Assembly (NCBI RefSeq): GCF_014084105.1 | Contig: NZ_CP048289.1 | Coordinates: forward strand, 2,303,922 to 2,367,921 | Direction of reading: 5' to 3' | DNA length: 64,000 bases | DNA from: Streptacidiphilus sp. P02-A3a | GTDB lineage: Bacteria > Actinomycetota > Actinomycetes > Streptomycetales > Streptomycetaceae | In this document: one piece after another, positions 37,885 to 46,391 of the stretch | Position numbering within the stretch: position 1 is the first letter of the stretch | How the letters are laid out: every line of letters begins with the position of its first letter | The notes under the pieces: generated by a model | Told to the model about the DNA's origin: nothing | Database searches by the model: none | The model's input: the letters and a program-made list of their open reading frames with translations, nothing else | Position numbers and translations under genes: made by a program

Positions 37885-39114
37885 ATGTCGTCCAACGACA
37901 TCACCCCAGATCAGATCACTCCTGACCCGCGCGGGTACTTCGGCGCCTACGGCGGCCGGTTCATCCCGGAGGCGCTGGTCGCCGCCGTCGAGCAGGTCGC
38001 CGACGAGTACGAGAAGGCCAAGGCCGACCCGGCCTTCGCGGCCGAGCTCGCGGCCCTGCTGAAGGACTACACCGGGCGGCCGAGCCCGCTCACCGACGTG
38101 CACCGGTTCTCCGAGGAGGCCGGGGGCGCCCGGATCCTGCTGAAGCGCGAGGACCTGAACCACACCGGCTCGCACAAGATCAACAATGTCCTCGGGCAGG
38201 CCCTGCTGACCCGCCGGATGGGCAAGACCCGGCTGATCGCCGAGACCGGCGCCGGGCAGCACGGCGTGGCCACGGCCACCGCCGCCGCGCTGTTCGGCCT
38301 CGACTGCACCATCTACATGGGCGAGGTCGACACCGTCCGGCAGGCGCTCAACGTCGCCCGGATGCGGATGCTCGGGGCCGAGGTCGTCCCGGTGACCTCC
38401 GGCAGCCGCACCCTCAAGGACGCCATCAACGAGGCGTTCCGGGACTGGGTCGCCAACGTCGACTCCACCCACTACCTGTTCGGCACGGTCGCCGGACCGC
38501 ACCCGTTCCCGATGATGGTCCGCGACTTCCACCGGGTCATCGGCATCGAGGCCCGGGCGCAGGTCCAGGAGCGGATCGGGCGGCTGCCGGACGCGGTGGT
38601 GGCCTGCGTCGGCGGCGGTTCCAACGCGATGGGGATCTTCTACGACTTCATCCCCGACGCGGGCGTGCGCCTGGTCGGCATCGAGGCCGCGGGCGAGGGC
38701 GTGGACACCCCGCGCCACGCCGCGACCCTGACCAAGGGCGACCCGGGGGTGCTGCACGGCTCGCGCACCTACGTCCTCCAGGACGAGGACGGTCAGACCA
38801 TCGAGAGCCACTCCATCTCGGCCGGTCTGGACTACCCCGGCGTCGGCCCGGAGCACGCGTACCTGAAGGACACCGGCCGCGCCGAGTACCGCCCCTGCAC
38901 CGACGCCGACGCCATGTCGGCGCTGCGGCTGCTCTCCCGCACCGAGGGCATCATCCCGGCGATCGAGAGCTCGCACGCCCTCGCCGGGGCGCTGGAGCTG
39001 GGCCGCGAGCTCGGCCCCGAGGGCGTCATCCTGGTCAGCCTCTCCGGGCGCGGGGACAAGGACATGCACACGGCCGCCGAGTACTTCGGCCTGCTCGACG
39101 AGGCGGGGAACTGA
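37885..39114 (+). CDS. trpB: Tryptophan synthase beta chain
   Basis: PLP enzyme of 409 residues that condenses indole and serine. The PLP Lys is in [19 protein letters not shown]; other motifs are [12 protein letters not shown] and [15 protein letters not shown] follows GAGGGAC. Its stop overlaps the trpA start by one base (TGATG), as expected for the alpha2-beta2 complex. Confidence 0.97.
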   Translation: MSSNDITPDQITPDPRGYFGAYGGRFIPEALVAAVEQVADEYEKAKADPAFAAELAALLKDYTGRPSPLTDVHRFSEEAGGARILLKREDLNHTGSHKINNVLGQALLTRRMGKTRLIAETGAGQHGVATATAAALFGLDCTIYMGEVDTVRQALNVARMRMLGAEVVPVTSGSRTLKDAINEAFRDWVANVDSTHYLFGTVAGPHPFPMMVRDFHRVIGIEARAQVQERIGRLPDAVVACVGGGSNAMGIFYDFIPDAGVRLVGIEAAGEGVDTPRHAATLTKGDPGVLHGSRTYVLQDEDGQTIESHSISAGLDYPGVGPEHAYLKDTGRAEYRPCTDADAMSALRLLSRTEGIIPAIESSHALAGALELGRELGPEGVILVSLSGRGDKDMHTAAEYFGLLDEAGN

Positions 39115-39920
39115 TGAACGCGCTGCTGGACGCCACCCTCGCCGCCGCCAAGGCGGAAGACCGGGCCGCGCTGATCGGCTACCTCCCGGCCGGGTTCCCC
39201 ACCATCGCGGGCGCGGAGCACACGGTCCGGGCGCTGATCGACGGCGGCTGCGACATCGTCGAGATCGGGCTGCCGCACAGCGACCCGGTGCTGGACGGCC
39301 CGACCATCCAGACCGCCGACGACATCGCGCTGCGCAACGGCATCCGCACCAGTGACGTGCTGGCCACCGTCCGCGCGGTCACCGCCGCGCACCCGACGGT
39401 GCCGGTGCTGGTGATGACCTACTGGAACCCGGTGGACCGCTACGGCGCGGCGCGGTTCGCGGCCGACCTGGCGGCGGCGGGCGGGGCCGGGTGCATCCTG
39501 CCCGACCTGCCGGTCGAGGAGGCCGGTCCGTGGCTGGCCGCCGCCGAACAGCACGGCCTGGCCACGGTGTTCGTGGTCGCGCCGTCCAGCCGGGACGAGC
39601 GGCTGGCCACCATCACCGCGCACGGCACCGGCTTCGTCTACGCCGCCGCGGTGATGGGCGTGACCGGCACCCGCAGCCAGGTCGGCGAGCTCGCCGAGGA
39701 CCTGGTCAAGCGGACCCGGGCGACCACCGACACCCCGGTCTGCGTCGGCCTCGGCGTCTCCACCGCCGCCCAGGCGGCGGAGGTCGCGGCCTTCGCCGAC
39801 GGTGTGATCGTCGGCTCGGCCTTCGTCCAGCGACTGCTGGACGCGCCCACCGAGGAGGCCGGTTACGCCGCCGTCCGCGAGCTGGCCGCCGAACTGGCCA
39901 AGGGCGTCCGCAGCCGCTGA
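39114..39920 (+). CDS. trpA: Tryptophan synthase alpha chain
   Basis: Cleaves indoleglycerol phosphate to indole, which tunnels to TrpB. The 268-residue barrel has catalytic Glu in DIVEIGLPHSDPVLDGPTIQ (with the catalytic Asp in the same block) and phosphate loops GVTGTRS and GLGVSTAAQ. It is coupled to trpB and ends the unit; a strong palindrome follows at 39951. Confidence 0.97.
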   Translation: MNALLDATLAAAKAEDRAALIGYLPAGFPTIAGAEHTVRALIDGGCDIVEIGLPHSDPVLDGPTIQTADDIALRNGIRTSDVLATVRAVTAAHPTVPVLVMTYWNPVDRYGAARFAADLAAAGGAGCILPDLPVEEAGPWLAAAEQHGLATVFVVAPSSRDERLATITAHGTGFVYAAAVMGVTGTRSQVGELAEDLVKRTRATTDTPVCVGLGVSTAAQAAEVAAFADGVIVGSAFVQRLLDAPTEEAGYAAVRELAAELAKGVRSR

Positions 39921-39950
39921 CCAGCCCTGAACCACGACGCAGTCGCCTGA

Positions 39951-39972
39951 ACCAGCCGCGGCCGCGGCTGGT
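39951..39972 (+). terminator. Terminator-like palindrome after trpA
   Basis: Perfect 22-bp dyad with arms ACCAGCCGCGG / CCGCGGCTGGT, 31 bases after the trpA stop. A second GC-rich hairpin (about 39982-40017) follows. Confidence 0.7.
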
Positions 39973-40033
39973 CCGATTCCAGCGGACCGGGCGCGGCCGC
40001 GGCGTTCCCGCGCCCGGCCGTGCGCAACCGTGT

Positions 40034-40046
40034 TCGAGTAACTCGA
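40034..40046. promoter_or_regulatory. Dyad upstream of the thiol-redox operon
   Basis: TCGAGT-A-ACTCGA, perfect six-base arms around a single A, 138 bases before the DsbA-like gene at 40184. Candidate operator; nothing further can be said. Confidence 0.35.
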
Positions 40047-40183
40047 TCAGGTGAGTCGCCGCGTGGCGCGTGTCCGCCGCGCGTCCCTCCTCGTTGATGA
40101 TCCGGCAGGTGGCGTTCCTGACGCCACTCGTGCGCGCACGCACCCGTCGCCTGCGCACGACCGCGAGCTGAGGAGGTCCTGCT

Positions 40184-41014
40184 GTGGTCGCATTGCACCG
40201 TGCCCAGGTGGTCCGCATCGCCGTCGCTGTCGCCGCCCTCGCCGCCGCCGTCGGCGCGGAGGCCCGGGTCGACCGGGCGCTGGCCGAGGGCGGCGTCCAG
40301 CGCGCCGCGTTCAGCGTGCCCGTCGTCGCCCACCGCCACCCCGTCCGCCCCCTGCTCGCCCGGACCACCGGCCGGGTCACCGCGCACCGCGGCGAGGTGG
40401 TCGACGTGCCGCAGCGGCAGCTGCTGCTCGGGCTGCCCGCCGCGCTCGGGGCCGACGGCAGCGCCGTCGAGGTCGGCTACCCCGACGCCCCCGACGTGCT
40501 GACCCTGTTCGAGGACTTCCGGTGCAGCACCACCCGGGCCTTCGAGGGCGCCCAGGGCCCGGCCCTGGCCGCCATGGCCGCGTCCCACCAGGTGCTGATC
40601 CGCTACGTGCTGGAGTCCTCGCTGGACGAGCGGCTGCCCGGGCCCGGCGCGCTGCTGGCGACCAACGCCGCCCGCGCCGCCCTCGCCCACGGCGGCTTCC
40701 CGCTGTACCACGCGCTGCTGTTCGCCAACCAGCCGCCCGAGGACACCGATGGCTTCACCCAGCAGCGCCTGCTCGAACTCGCCTCCGCCGTACCGGGGTT
40801 GCGCGGTGCGGCGTTCGACGACGAGGTGCGCTCGGTGGCGTACCGGCAGTGGGTCGGGCAGGCGCAGCAGGCCTACAACGACGCGGGCGTGCACTTCGGC
40901 ACCCCCTCGATGCTGCTCAACGGCAACGAGGTGGACCTGGGTACGCACCCCCAGCTGCTCACGGCGCCGTCGGCGCTACAGTCGTTCGTCCGCGATGCCG
41001 CGGAGCGGGGCTGA
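40184..41014 (+). CDS. DsbA-like protein with a degenerate (single-Cys) active site
   Basis: A 276-residue exported or membrane-anchored protein (hydrophobic segment about residues 8-28) with a thioredoxin/DsbA-like domain from about residue 95. The paralogues in this window have CPIC and CPAC; here the site is C114-S-T-T117, so the resolving Cys is lost. The cis-Pro loop VHFGTPSMLLNGNEV is kept. Residues about 35-90 form an unusual N-terminal extension. It starts at a GTG with an excellent AGGAGG site and is followed 28 bases later by a MauE-like gene. Either a monothiol enzyme or a non-catalytic binding protein. Confidence 0.82.
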   Translation: MVALHRAQVVRIAVAVAALAAAVGAEARVDRALAEGGVQRAAFSVPVVAHRHPVRPLLARTTGRVTAHRGEVVDVPQRQLLLGLPAALGADGSAVEVGYPDAPDVLTLFEDFRCSTTRAFEGAQGPALAAMAASHQVLIRYVLESSLDERLPGPGALLATNAARAALAHGGFPLYHALLFANQPPEDTDGFTQQRLLELASAVPGLRGAAFDDEVRSVAYRQWVGQAQQAYNDAGVHFGTPSMLLNGNEVDLGTHPQLLTAPSALQSFVRDAAERG

Positions 41015-41042
41015 TCCCACGTCACAGGGAGGGGATGTTCAG

Positions 41043-41582
41043 ATGATCACCAGTCAGCGGAACGGCCAGGAGGCGGACACCGTGCCCGGCGACGCGGGGG
41101 GCCGCTCGCTCGGTCGGCTGTCACCGGGGGTGTGCGACTGGATCGGGACGGCGGTCAGGCTCGGCCTGGCCGTGGTCTGGGCCTGGGCCGGGCTCGCCAA
41201 GGTCACCGACCCGGAGACCGCCGCCCAGGCGGTCCGCGCCTACCGGATCCTGCCGGAGTCACTGGTGCGGCCGTTCGGCTACGGGCTGCCCTTCCTGGAG
41301 ATCGCGGTGGCGCTGCTGCTGGTGGTGGGCCTCGGCACGCGGATCGCGGCCTTCGTCTCCGGCGTGCTGCTGCTGGTCTACATCGCCAGCATCGCCTCGG
41401 TCTGGGCCCGGGGGATCGCCATCGACTGCGGCTGCTTCGGCGGCGGCGGCGCGGTCTCCGCGTCCAAGACCGAATACCTCCAGGAGATCCTGCGGGACAC
41501 CGGATTCCTCCTGCTCACGGCCTGGCTGCTGTGGCGCCCGGCCAGCAAGTTGTCGCTCGACAGGTGGCTCGCCGCCGACTGA
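41043..41582 (+). CDS. MauE/DoxX-family redox membrane protein
   Basis: A 179-residue protein with four membrane helices (about 32-50, 72-92, 96-115 and 148-164). The motif AIDCGCFGGGG holds a Cys pair (CGC) typical of MauE-like proteins, thought to carry electrons or disulphides across the membrane to partner thioredoxin-fold proteins. GGGAGGGG precedes the ATG at 41043. It is flanked by two DsbA-like genes, which supports a shared thiol-redox task. Confidence 0.9.
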   Translation: MITSQRNGQEADTVPGDAGGRSLGRLSPGVCDWIGTAVRLGLAVVWAWAGLAKVTDPETAAQAVRAYRILPESLVRPFGYGLPFLEIAVALLLVVGLGTRIAAFVSGVLLLVYIASIASVWARGIAIDCGCFGGGGAVSASKTEYLQEILRDTGFLLLTAWLLWRPASKLSLDRWLAAD

Positions 41583-41642
41583 GCGTCGCCGGCGGTCCCG
41601 TCGGCAGACCCCGTCCCCTCGCAGTTGGTAGATATGAGCACA

Positions 41643-42482
41643 ATGAGTCAGAAGAACGGCGAAGGCAAGCGCAGCGCGCGGACCCGAATGCAGGAGGAAC
41701 GGGCGGCCGAGGAGGCCAAGGCCAAGCGGCTGAGAAAGCTCGGGATCTCCGGCGCGGTGCTGGCGGTGCTGGTGGTCGCCGTGGTCGTGGGCATCCTGGT
41801 GATGAACAGCAAGTCGACCTCCTACAACGCCTCGCAGGCCCCGGCCGGGACCATCGGCGCCAACAACCTGGTGGTCCCGGTCGGGGCCACCAACGCCCCG
41901 TCGACGCTCACCATCTACGAGGACCCGCGCTGCCCCGCCTGCGGTGACTTCGAGAAGTCCTTCCACACCACGGTCAACCAGCTGCTGGGGGCCGGGAAGG
42001 TGCAGATCCACTACCACGTGGTGTCCTTCATCGACCGGCACGACCAGGGCAGCGGCTCCAAGAACGCCGCCAACGCCCTCGGTTGCGCGCAGAACGCCGG
42101 CCTGTTCCACCCGTACCACGACGTGCTCTACGCCAACCAGCCGGACGAGACGGTGGACGTCTGGTCCGACAGGTCGGTGCTGATCACGCTGGCGAAGCAG
42201 GTCAAGGGGCTGGACACGCCCACCTTCGAGTCCTGCGTCAACAACAACGGCTTCGGCGCCTGGGTGACCGCGGTGGAGACCGACTTCGACAAGTCCGGCT
42301 ACAACTCCACGCCCACGATCCTGCTGAACGGGACCGTGGCCTACCCCTCCTACAAGGGCACCAGCCTCACCCCGCAGAGCCTGGTGACCCTGGTGGACAC
42401 GGCGAACAAGGGCAAGCCGCTGGGCACGCTGTCGGCGGCCGACGCCTCCGCGCTGGCCACGCCGAGGCCCGGCGCCAGCTGA
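41643..42482 (+). CDS. Membrane-anchored DsbA-like thiol oxidoreductase
   Basis: A 279-residue protein: a basic cytoplasmic start (MSQKNGEGKRSARTRMQEER), one membrane helix (about 38-58), then a DsbA-like domain with C97-P-A-C100 in YEDPRCPACGDFEK and cis-Pro in YNSTPTILLNG. It carries additional Cys (LGCAQ, ESCVN). I choose ATG 41643 because homologues begin MSxKN and a TAGATA box lies eight bases upstream, consistent with a leaderless start; ATG 41634 is the alternative. It follows MauE by 60 bases. Confidence 0.92.
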   Translation: MSQKNGEGKRSARTRMQEERAAEEAKAKRLRKLGISGAVLAVLVVAVVVGILVMNSKSTSYNASQAPAGTIGANNLVVPVGATNAPSTLTIYEDPRCPACGDFEKSFHTTVNQLLGAGKVQIHYHVVSFIDRHDQGSGSKNAANALGCAQNAGLFHPYHDVLYANQPDETVDVWSDRSVLITLAKQVKGLDTPTFESCVNNNGFGAWVTAVETDFDKSGYNSTPTILLNGTVAYPSYKGTSLTPQSLVTLVDTANKGKPLGTLSAADASALATPRPGAS

Positions 42483-42504
42483 CCGCGCGTCGTTCCCGAG
42501 CGCG

Positions 42505-42548
42505 ACCGGGAGGCCGTACCCCCGGCCCGGGGTACGGCCTCCCGGTCC
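42505..42548. terminator. Strong bidirectional terminator
   Basis: Perfect 19-bp stem GACCGGGAGGCCGTACCCC / GGGGTACGGCCTCCCGGTC with a six-base loop, between convergent dsbA-like and response-regulator genes. Confidence 0.85.
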
Positions 42549-42558
42549 GTCGCGCCGA

Positions 42559-43203
42559 CTAGCGGTCGCCCAGCAGTCCGTCGGTCCGGGCGGCGGCGAC
42601 GGCTGCGGTGCGGCTGTCCACGCCCAGCTTGTCGTAGATGTGCACCAGGTGGGTCTTCACCGTGGCCTCGCTGATGAACAGCCGCCGGGAGATCTGCCGG
42701 TTCGCCAGGCCCTCGGCCAGCAGCGGCAGGATCTCGCTCTCGCGCGGCGACAGCGCCGGACGCCCGGCCCTGACCCGGCCCAGCAGCCGGGCCGCGACCG
42801 GCGGCGCCAGCACCGTCTCGCCGCGCGCGGTGGCCCGGACCGCCGCCGCCAGCTCCTCCGGCGGGGCGTCCTTCAGCAGGTAGCCGGTGGCCCCGGCCTC
42901 CACCGCCGCCAGGATGTCGGCGTCGGTGCGGTAGACGGTGAGCACCAGCACCGACGGCGGGTCGGTGCGGGCGGTGATCAGCCGGGTGGCCTCCACCCCG
43001 CCCATCCCCGGCTCCATCCGCAGGTCCATCAGCACCACGTCCGGCCGGGGCTGCCCGGCCTGCTGGAACTGGTCCAGCAGCCGGATCGCGGCGGCGCCGT
43101 CGGCGGCCTCGCCGACCGGCTCCAGCTCGGGCAGTTCCTCCAGCAGCGCGCGCAGCCCCCGGCGCACCACCGGGTGGTCGTCCACCAGCAGCACCCGGAT
43201 CAC
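42559..43203 (-). CDS. NarL/LuxR-family response regulator
   Basis: A 214-residue regulator. The receiver domain (about 1-120) has the acidic pair in LLVDDHP, phospho-acceptor Asp60 in VVLMDLRM and the Lys in YLLKDAP. The LuxR-type HTH is at the C-terminus (about 145-210; [45 protein letters not shown]). GTG at 43203 overlaps the kinase stop (GTGA), so the two are co-translated. Its target is probably the divergent ABC exporter. Confidence 0.95.
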   Translation of the reverse strand: MIRVLLVDDHPVVRRGLRALLEELPELEPVGEAADGAAAIRLLDQFQQAGQPRPDVVLMDLRMEPGMGGVEATRLITARTDPPSVLVLTVYRTDADILAAVEAGATGYLLKDAPPEELAAAVRATARGETVLAPPVAARLLGRVRAGRPALSPRESEILPLLAEGLANRQISRRLFISEATVKTHLVHIYDKLGVDSRTAAVAAARTDGLLGDR

Positions 43204-44423
43204 CGGCCGCCCCCCGTTCCGGCGGCGGAGGTGAGCGCGGCCAGCGGCAGCGCGGCGGCGACGGCGGTGCCCTCGCCCGGCGCGGACTCGATCGTCAGCG
43301 CCCCGCCCAGCTCGGCGATCCGCTCCCGCATCCCGTGCAGCCCGAAGCGGGCCCGCCCGGCGGTGCTCGCCGCGTCCGGGTCGAAGCCCCGGCCATCGTC
43401 GTAGACGTCCAGGGTCACCTGGTCGTCCAGGTAGCACAGGGTGACCGTGGCCCGCCGGGCCCCGGCGTGCCGCTGGACGTTGGCCAGGGCCTCCTGGGTC
43501 AGCCGGAGCAGCGCCACCTCGGCCTCCACCGGCAGCGGGTACGCCTCGCCGTCCAGCCGGAACTCCGCGCGTGGCACCGGGCCCAGCGCGGCGGCGACCC
43601 GGCGCAGCGCCTCCGGCAGGGTCGCGTCCTCCAGTGGCGGGGGAGTGAGCGCGGCCACGAAGCGGCGGGCCTCGGCCAGGTTGTCGGCGGCGGTCGCGCC
43701 CATCTCCCGGATCCGCTCGCGGGCCGCGCCGGAACCGGTCCCCGGCGGCAGCGCGCTCTCGGCGGAGCGGGCCAGCAGCACGATGCTGGACAGGCCCTGG
43801 GCGAGGGTGTCGTGGATCTCCCGGGCCAGCCGCTGCCGTTCGGCCAGGCGTCCGGCCTCGCGCTGGCTGTCCGCGAGCCGGTCCCTGGTCCGCACCAGGT
43901 CGTCGATCAGCCGCTGCCGGACGGTGCTCTCCCGGTACAGCGCCGCGTAGCCGTAGGCGGTGAGCACCGCGACCACCGCGCCCACGCACGGGCCGACCAC
44001 CTTCGCCGAGGTCAGCCCGCCGGTGGTGGTCGACTGGGCGGCCACCACCACCGCGGTCAGCGCCGCGACCGCGGGCAGCGACCAGTGCGGCGGCAGCAGG
44101 TGCAGGTGGAGCAGGAACAGCGGGAAGGCCACGTAGCCGGCGGCCGGGTTGAGCGCGGCCAGGGCCACCCAGAGCCCGGTCACCAGCGCCAGCCACAGCC
44201 ACAGCCGGGTCCGGGAGGAGCGGACCGCGGCCAGTCCTCCGGCCGCGTAGGCCAGCCCGAGCAGCACCCCGACCACCAGGTCCGCCGGCTGGGCGCCACC
44301 GCTGAGCCCGGCTGCCAGCAGCGCGTAGAACATGGCGTGCAGGGTGAACCGGAGCATCCGCAGCGTCGGCGGATGGTCGGGCGACGGCCCGGGGCCGACG
44401 GCGGTGTAGGCGGTGCTGGTCAC
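43200..44423 (-). CDS. NarL-type sensor histidine kinase
   Basis: A 407-residue kinase. The N-terminal membrane domain has about five or six helices (residues 30-160) with little extracellular loop. A coiled linker ([22 protein letters not shown]) leads to HisKA_3 with phospho-His204 in [15 protein letters not shown] and a HATPase_c domain ([34 protein letters not shown]). Short-loop kinases of this type often sense membrane stress or drugs. GTG at 44423 lies eight bases after a TAGGCT box, so it is probably leaderless. Confidence 0.93.
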   Translation of the reverse strand: MTSTAYTAVGPGPSPDHPPTLRMLRFTLHAMFYALLAAGLSGGAQPADLVVGVLLGLAYAAGGLAAVRSSRTRLWLWLALVTGLWVALAALNPAAGYVAFPLFLLHLHLLPPHWSLPAVAALTAVVVAAQSTTTGGLTSAKVVGPCVGAVVAVLTAYGYAALYRESTVRQRLIDDLVRTRDRLADSQREAGRLAERQRLAREIHDTLAQGLSSIVLLARSAESALPPGTGSGAARERIREMGATAADNLAEARRFVAALTPPPLEDATLPEALRRVAAALGPVPRAEFRLDGEAYPLPVEAEVALLRLTQEALANVQRHAGARRATVTLCYLDDQVTLDVYDDGRGFDPDAASTAGRARFGLHGMRERIAELGGALTIESAPGEGTAVAAALPLAALTSAAGTGGGR

Positions 44424-44576
44424 AACCGCCGAGCCTACGGCGGGGTGTGCCGGAAACACGTGCACTGCGGCATCAACCGTTCGATTGATTCGAGGCAAGC
44501 CCTCTCCCCGATGGCGGCGGGTCCGCGGGCCGACAGGGTGGAGCGCGGCCCCGCCCCCCTGTTCGAGGAGACACCC

Positions 44577-45656
44577 GTGTACGTCGCCCTGCGTGACATC
44601 CGCTTCGCCCGTGGGCGGTTCGCCCTGATGGGCGTCGTGGTCACGCTGATCACCACCCTGGTCGTCTTCCTCTACGGCCTGACCGGGGGGCTGGCCGCGG
44701 ACGCCTCCTCGGCGGTCTCCGGGCTGCCGGTGGACAGCGTCGTCTTCGGCGGACCACCGGGGGCGGCCCCGGAGGTCTCCTTCAGCGACGGCTCCGTCAG
44801 TGCCGCCCAGCTGGCGGCCTGGCGGGCGGCGCCGGGCGTGGGCCCGGTCGACCCGCTGGGCATCGCCGTGTCCCGGCTGACCTCGGCCACCGGGGCGGGC
44901 GCGGTGAGCGTGCTGGGCACCGCCGCCGCGCTGCTGCCGCCCCTGGTCGCCGGTACCGCCCCGGCGGACGGCCAGGTCGCGGTCGGCCGGAGCACCGCCG
45001 CCGCCGACCGGATCACCCCCGGCAGCACGGTCACCGTCGGCGCCCGGACGCTGCTGGTCTCCGGCATCACCGCCGACCGCTCCTACGCGCACGCGGCCAG
45101 CGTCTGGACCACCGAGAGCACCTGGGAGCAGGTCACCGGCGCGCGGCAGCCCAGCGCGCTGGCGGTCGACCCGGGCAGCGCGGCGGTCGCGGCCCTGGAC
45201 CGGGCGGCGGGCACCCGGACCGTGCCGCGCTCCGCCGCCCTCGCCGGGATCGACGGCTACTCGGCGGAGCAGGGCAGCCTGCGGCTGATCCAGGCCTTCC
45301 TGTTCGCGGTCAGCGCCCTGGTCGTCGGTGCCTTCTTCACCGTCTGGACGGTCCAGCGGCGCGGCGACATCGCCGTGCTCAAGGCGCTCGGCGCGTCCAG
45401 CGGCTACCTGGTCAGGGACGCCCTCGGGCAGGCGCTGCTGCTGTTGCTGCTCGGGACGCTGGCCGGGGCCGCGCTCGGGGTCGGCGGCGGGGCGCTGGCC
45501 GGGGACGGCGGCAGCGGGCCGCCGTTCGCGCTCAGCGCCGCCACCGTGGCGGTGCCGGTGCTGGCGATGGTCCTGCTGGGCCTGGCCGGGGCGGCGCTCG
45601 CCGTCCGCCGGATCACCTCCGTCGACCCGCTGACCGCGCTGGGAGCCAACCGATGA
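44577..45656 (+). CDS. FtsX/MacB-like ABC transporter permease
   Basis: A 359-residue membrane subunit. Helix 1 (about 15-38) is followed by a large extracytoplasmic domain (about 40-235) and three C-terminal helices (about 240-262, 280-302 and 322-345) separated by VQRRGDIAVLKALGAS, the FtsX-family signature. GTG is preceded by GAGGAG. The stop overlaps the ATPase ATG (ATGA). Likely a MacB-type exporter or mechanotransmitter controlled by the divergent two-component system. Confidence 0.9.
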   Translation: MYVALRDIRFARGRFALMGVVVTLITTLVVFLYGLTGGLAADASSAVSGLPVDSVVFGGPPGAAPEVSFSDGSVSAAQLAAWRAAPGVGPVDPLGIAVSRLTSATGAGAVSVLGTAAALLPPLVAGTAPADGQVAVGRSTAAADRITPGSTVTVGARTLLVSGITADRSYAHAASVWTTESTWEQVTGARQPSALAVDPGSAAVAALDRAAGTRTVPRSAALAGIDGYSAEQGSLRLIQAFLFAVSALVVGAFFTVWTVQRRGDIAVLKALGASSGYLVRDALGQALLLLLLGTLAGAALGVGGGALAGDGGSGPPFALSAATVAVPVLAMVLLGLAGAALAVRRITSVDPLTALGANR

Positions 45657-46339
45657 ACACCGCCCCCGCCCCCGCCCTGGCCCTGCGCGAGGTGCTGCTG
45701 ACCTTCCCCGACGGCGACCGCAGGCTCACCGTGCTGGACCGGGTCTCGCTGACGGTCGCCCCCGGCGAGTTCGCCGCCGTGCTCGGGCCCTCCGGCTCCG
45801 GCAAGTCCAGCCTGCTGGCGGTGGCGGCGACGCTGCTGCGGCCGGACTCCGGCCAGGTCCTGGTCGGCGGCCAGGACACCGGGGCGCTGTCCGCGAAGCG
45901 GCGCACCGCGCTGCGGCGCGGCCGGATCGGGATCGTCTTCCAGCAGCCCAACCTGCTGGCCTCGCTCACCGCGCTGGAACAGCTGCTGGTGGTCGCCCAC
46001 CTGGCCGGTACCGCCCCGGCGGCGGCGCGGGACCGGGCGGTCGGACTGCTGGACTCGGTCGGGCTGTCCGGCGCCAAGCAGCGGCGGCGTCCGCACCAGC
46101 TCTCCGGTGGCGAGCGGCAGCGCGTCAACATCGCCAGGGCGCTCTACCCCCGGCCGTCGGTCCTGCTGGTGGACGAGCCGACCTCGGCGCTGGACCACGA
46201 GCGCGGGGCGCGGGTGATGGCGCTGCTCGCGGAGGTCACCCGGGAGCACGGCACGGCCACCGTCGCGGTCACCCACGACCGGGGGCTGCTGGACCGGGCC
46301 GACCGGGTGCTGGAGATGGCGGACGGACGGCTCCGCTGA
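45653..46339 (+). CDS. ABC transporter ATP-binding protein (LolD/MacB type)
   Basis: A 228-residue ATPase with Walker A GPSGSGKSS, Q-loop VFQQPNLLASLTALEQL, signature LSGGERQRV, Walker B VLLVDEPTSALD and switch His VTHD. It has the size of the LolD/MacB/FtsE group that works with FtsX-fold permeases such as the one it overlaps by four bases. Confidence 0.94.
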   Translation: MNTAPAPALALREVLLTFPDGDRRLTVLDRVSLTVAPGEFAAVLGPSGSGKSSLLAVAATLLRPDSGQVLVGGQDTGALSAKRRTALRRGRIGIVFQQPNLLASLTALEQLLVVAHLAGTAPAAARDRAVGLLDSVGLSGAKQRRRPHQLSGGERQRVNIARALYPRPSVLLVDEPTSALDHERGARVMALLAEVTREHGTATVAVTHDRGLLDRADRVLEMADGRLR

Positions 46340-46378
46340 TCCTCAGGACCCTCTGCGTCCGCTTTCAGGTAAGGGCCG

Positions 46379-46384
46379 TACTCT
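46379..46384 (+). promoter_or_regulatory. Candidate leaderless promoter -10 of the acyltransferase gene
   Basis: TACTCT lies seven bases before the GTG start and no ribosome site is present, so transcription probably starts at the start codon. Confidence 0.55.
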
Positions 46385-46391
46385 CATCCAG

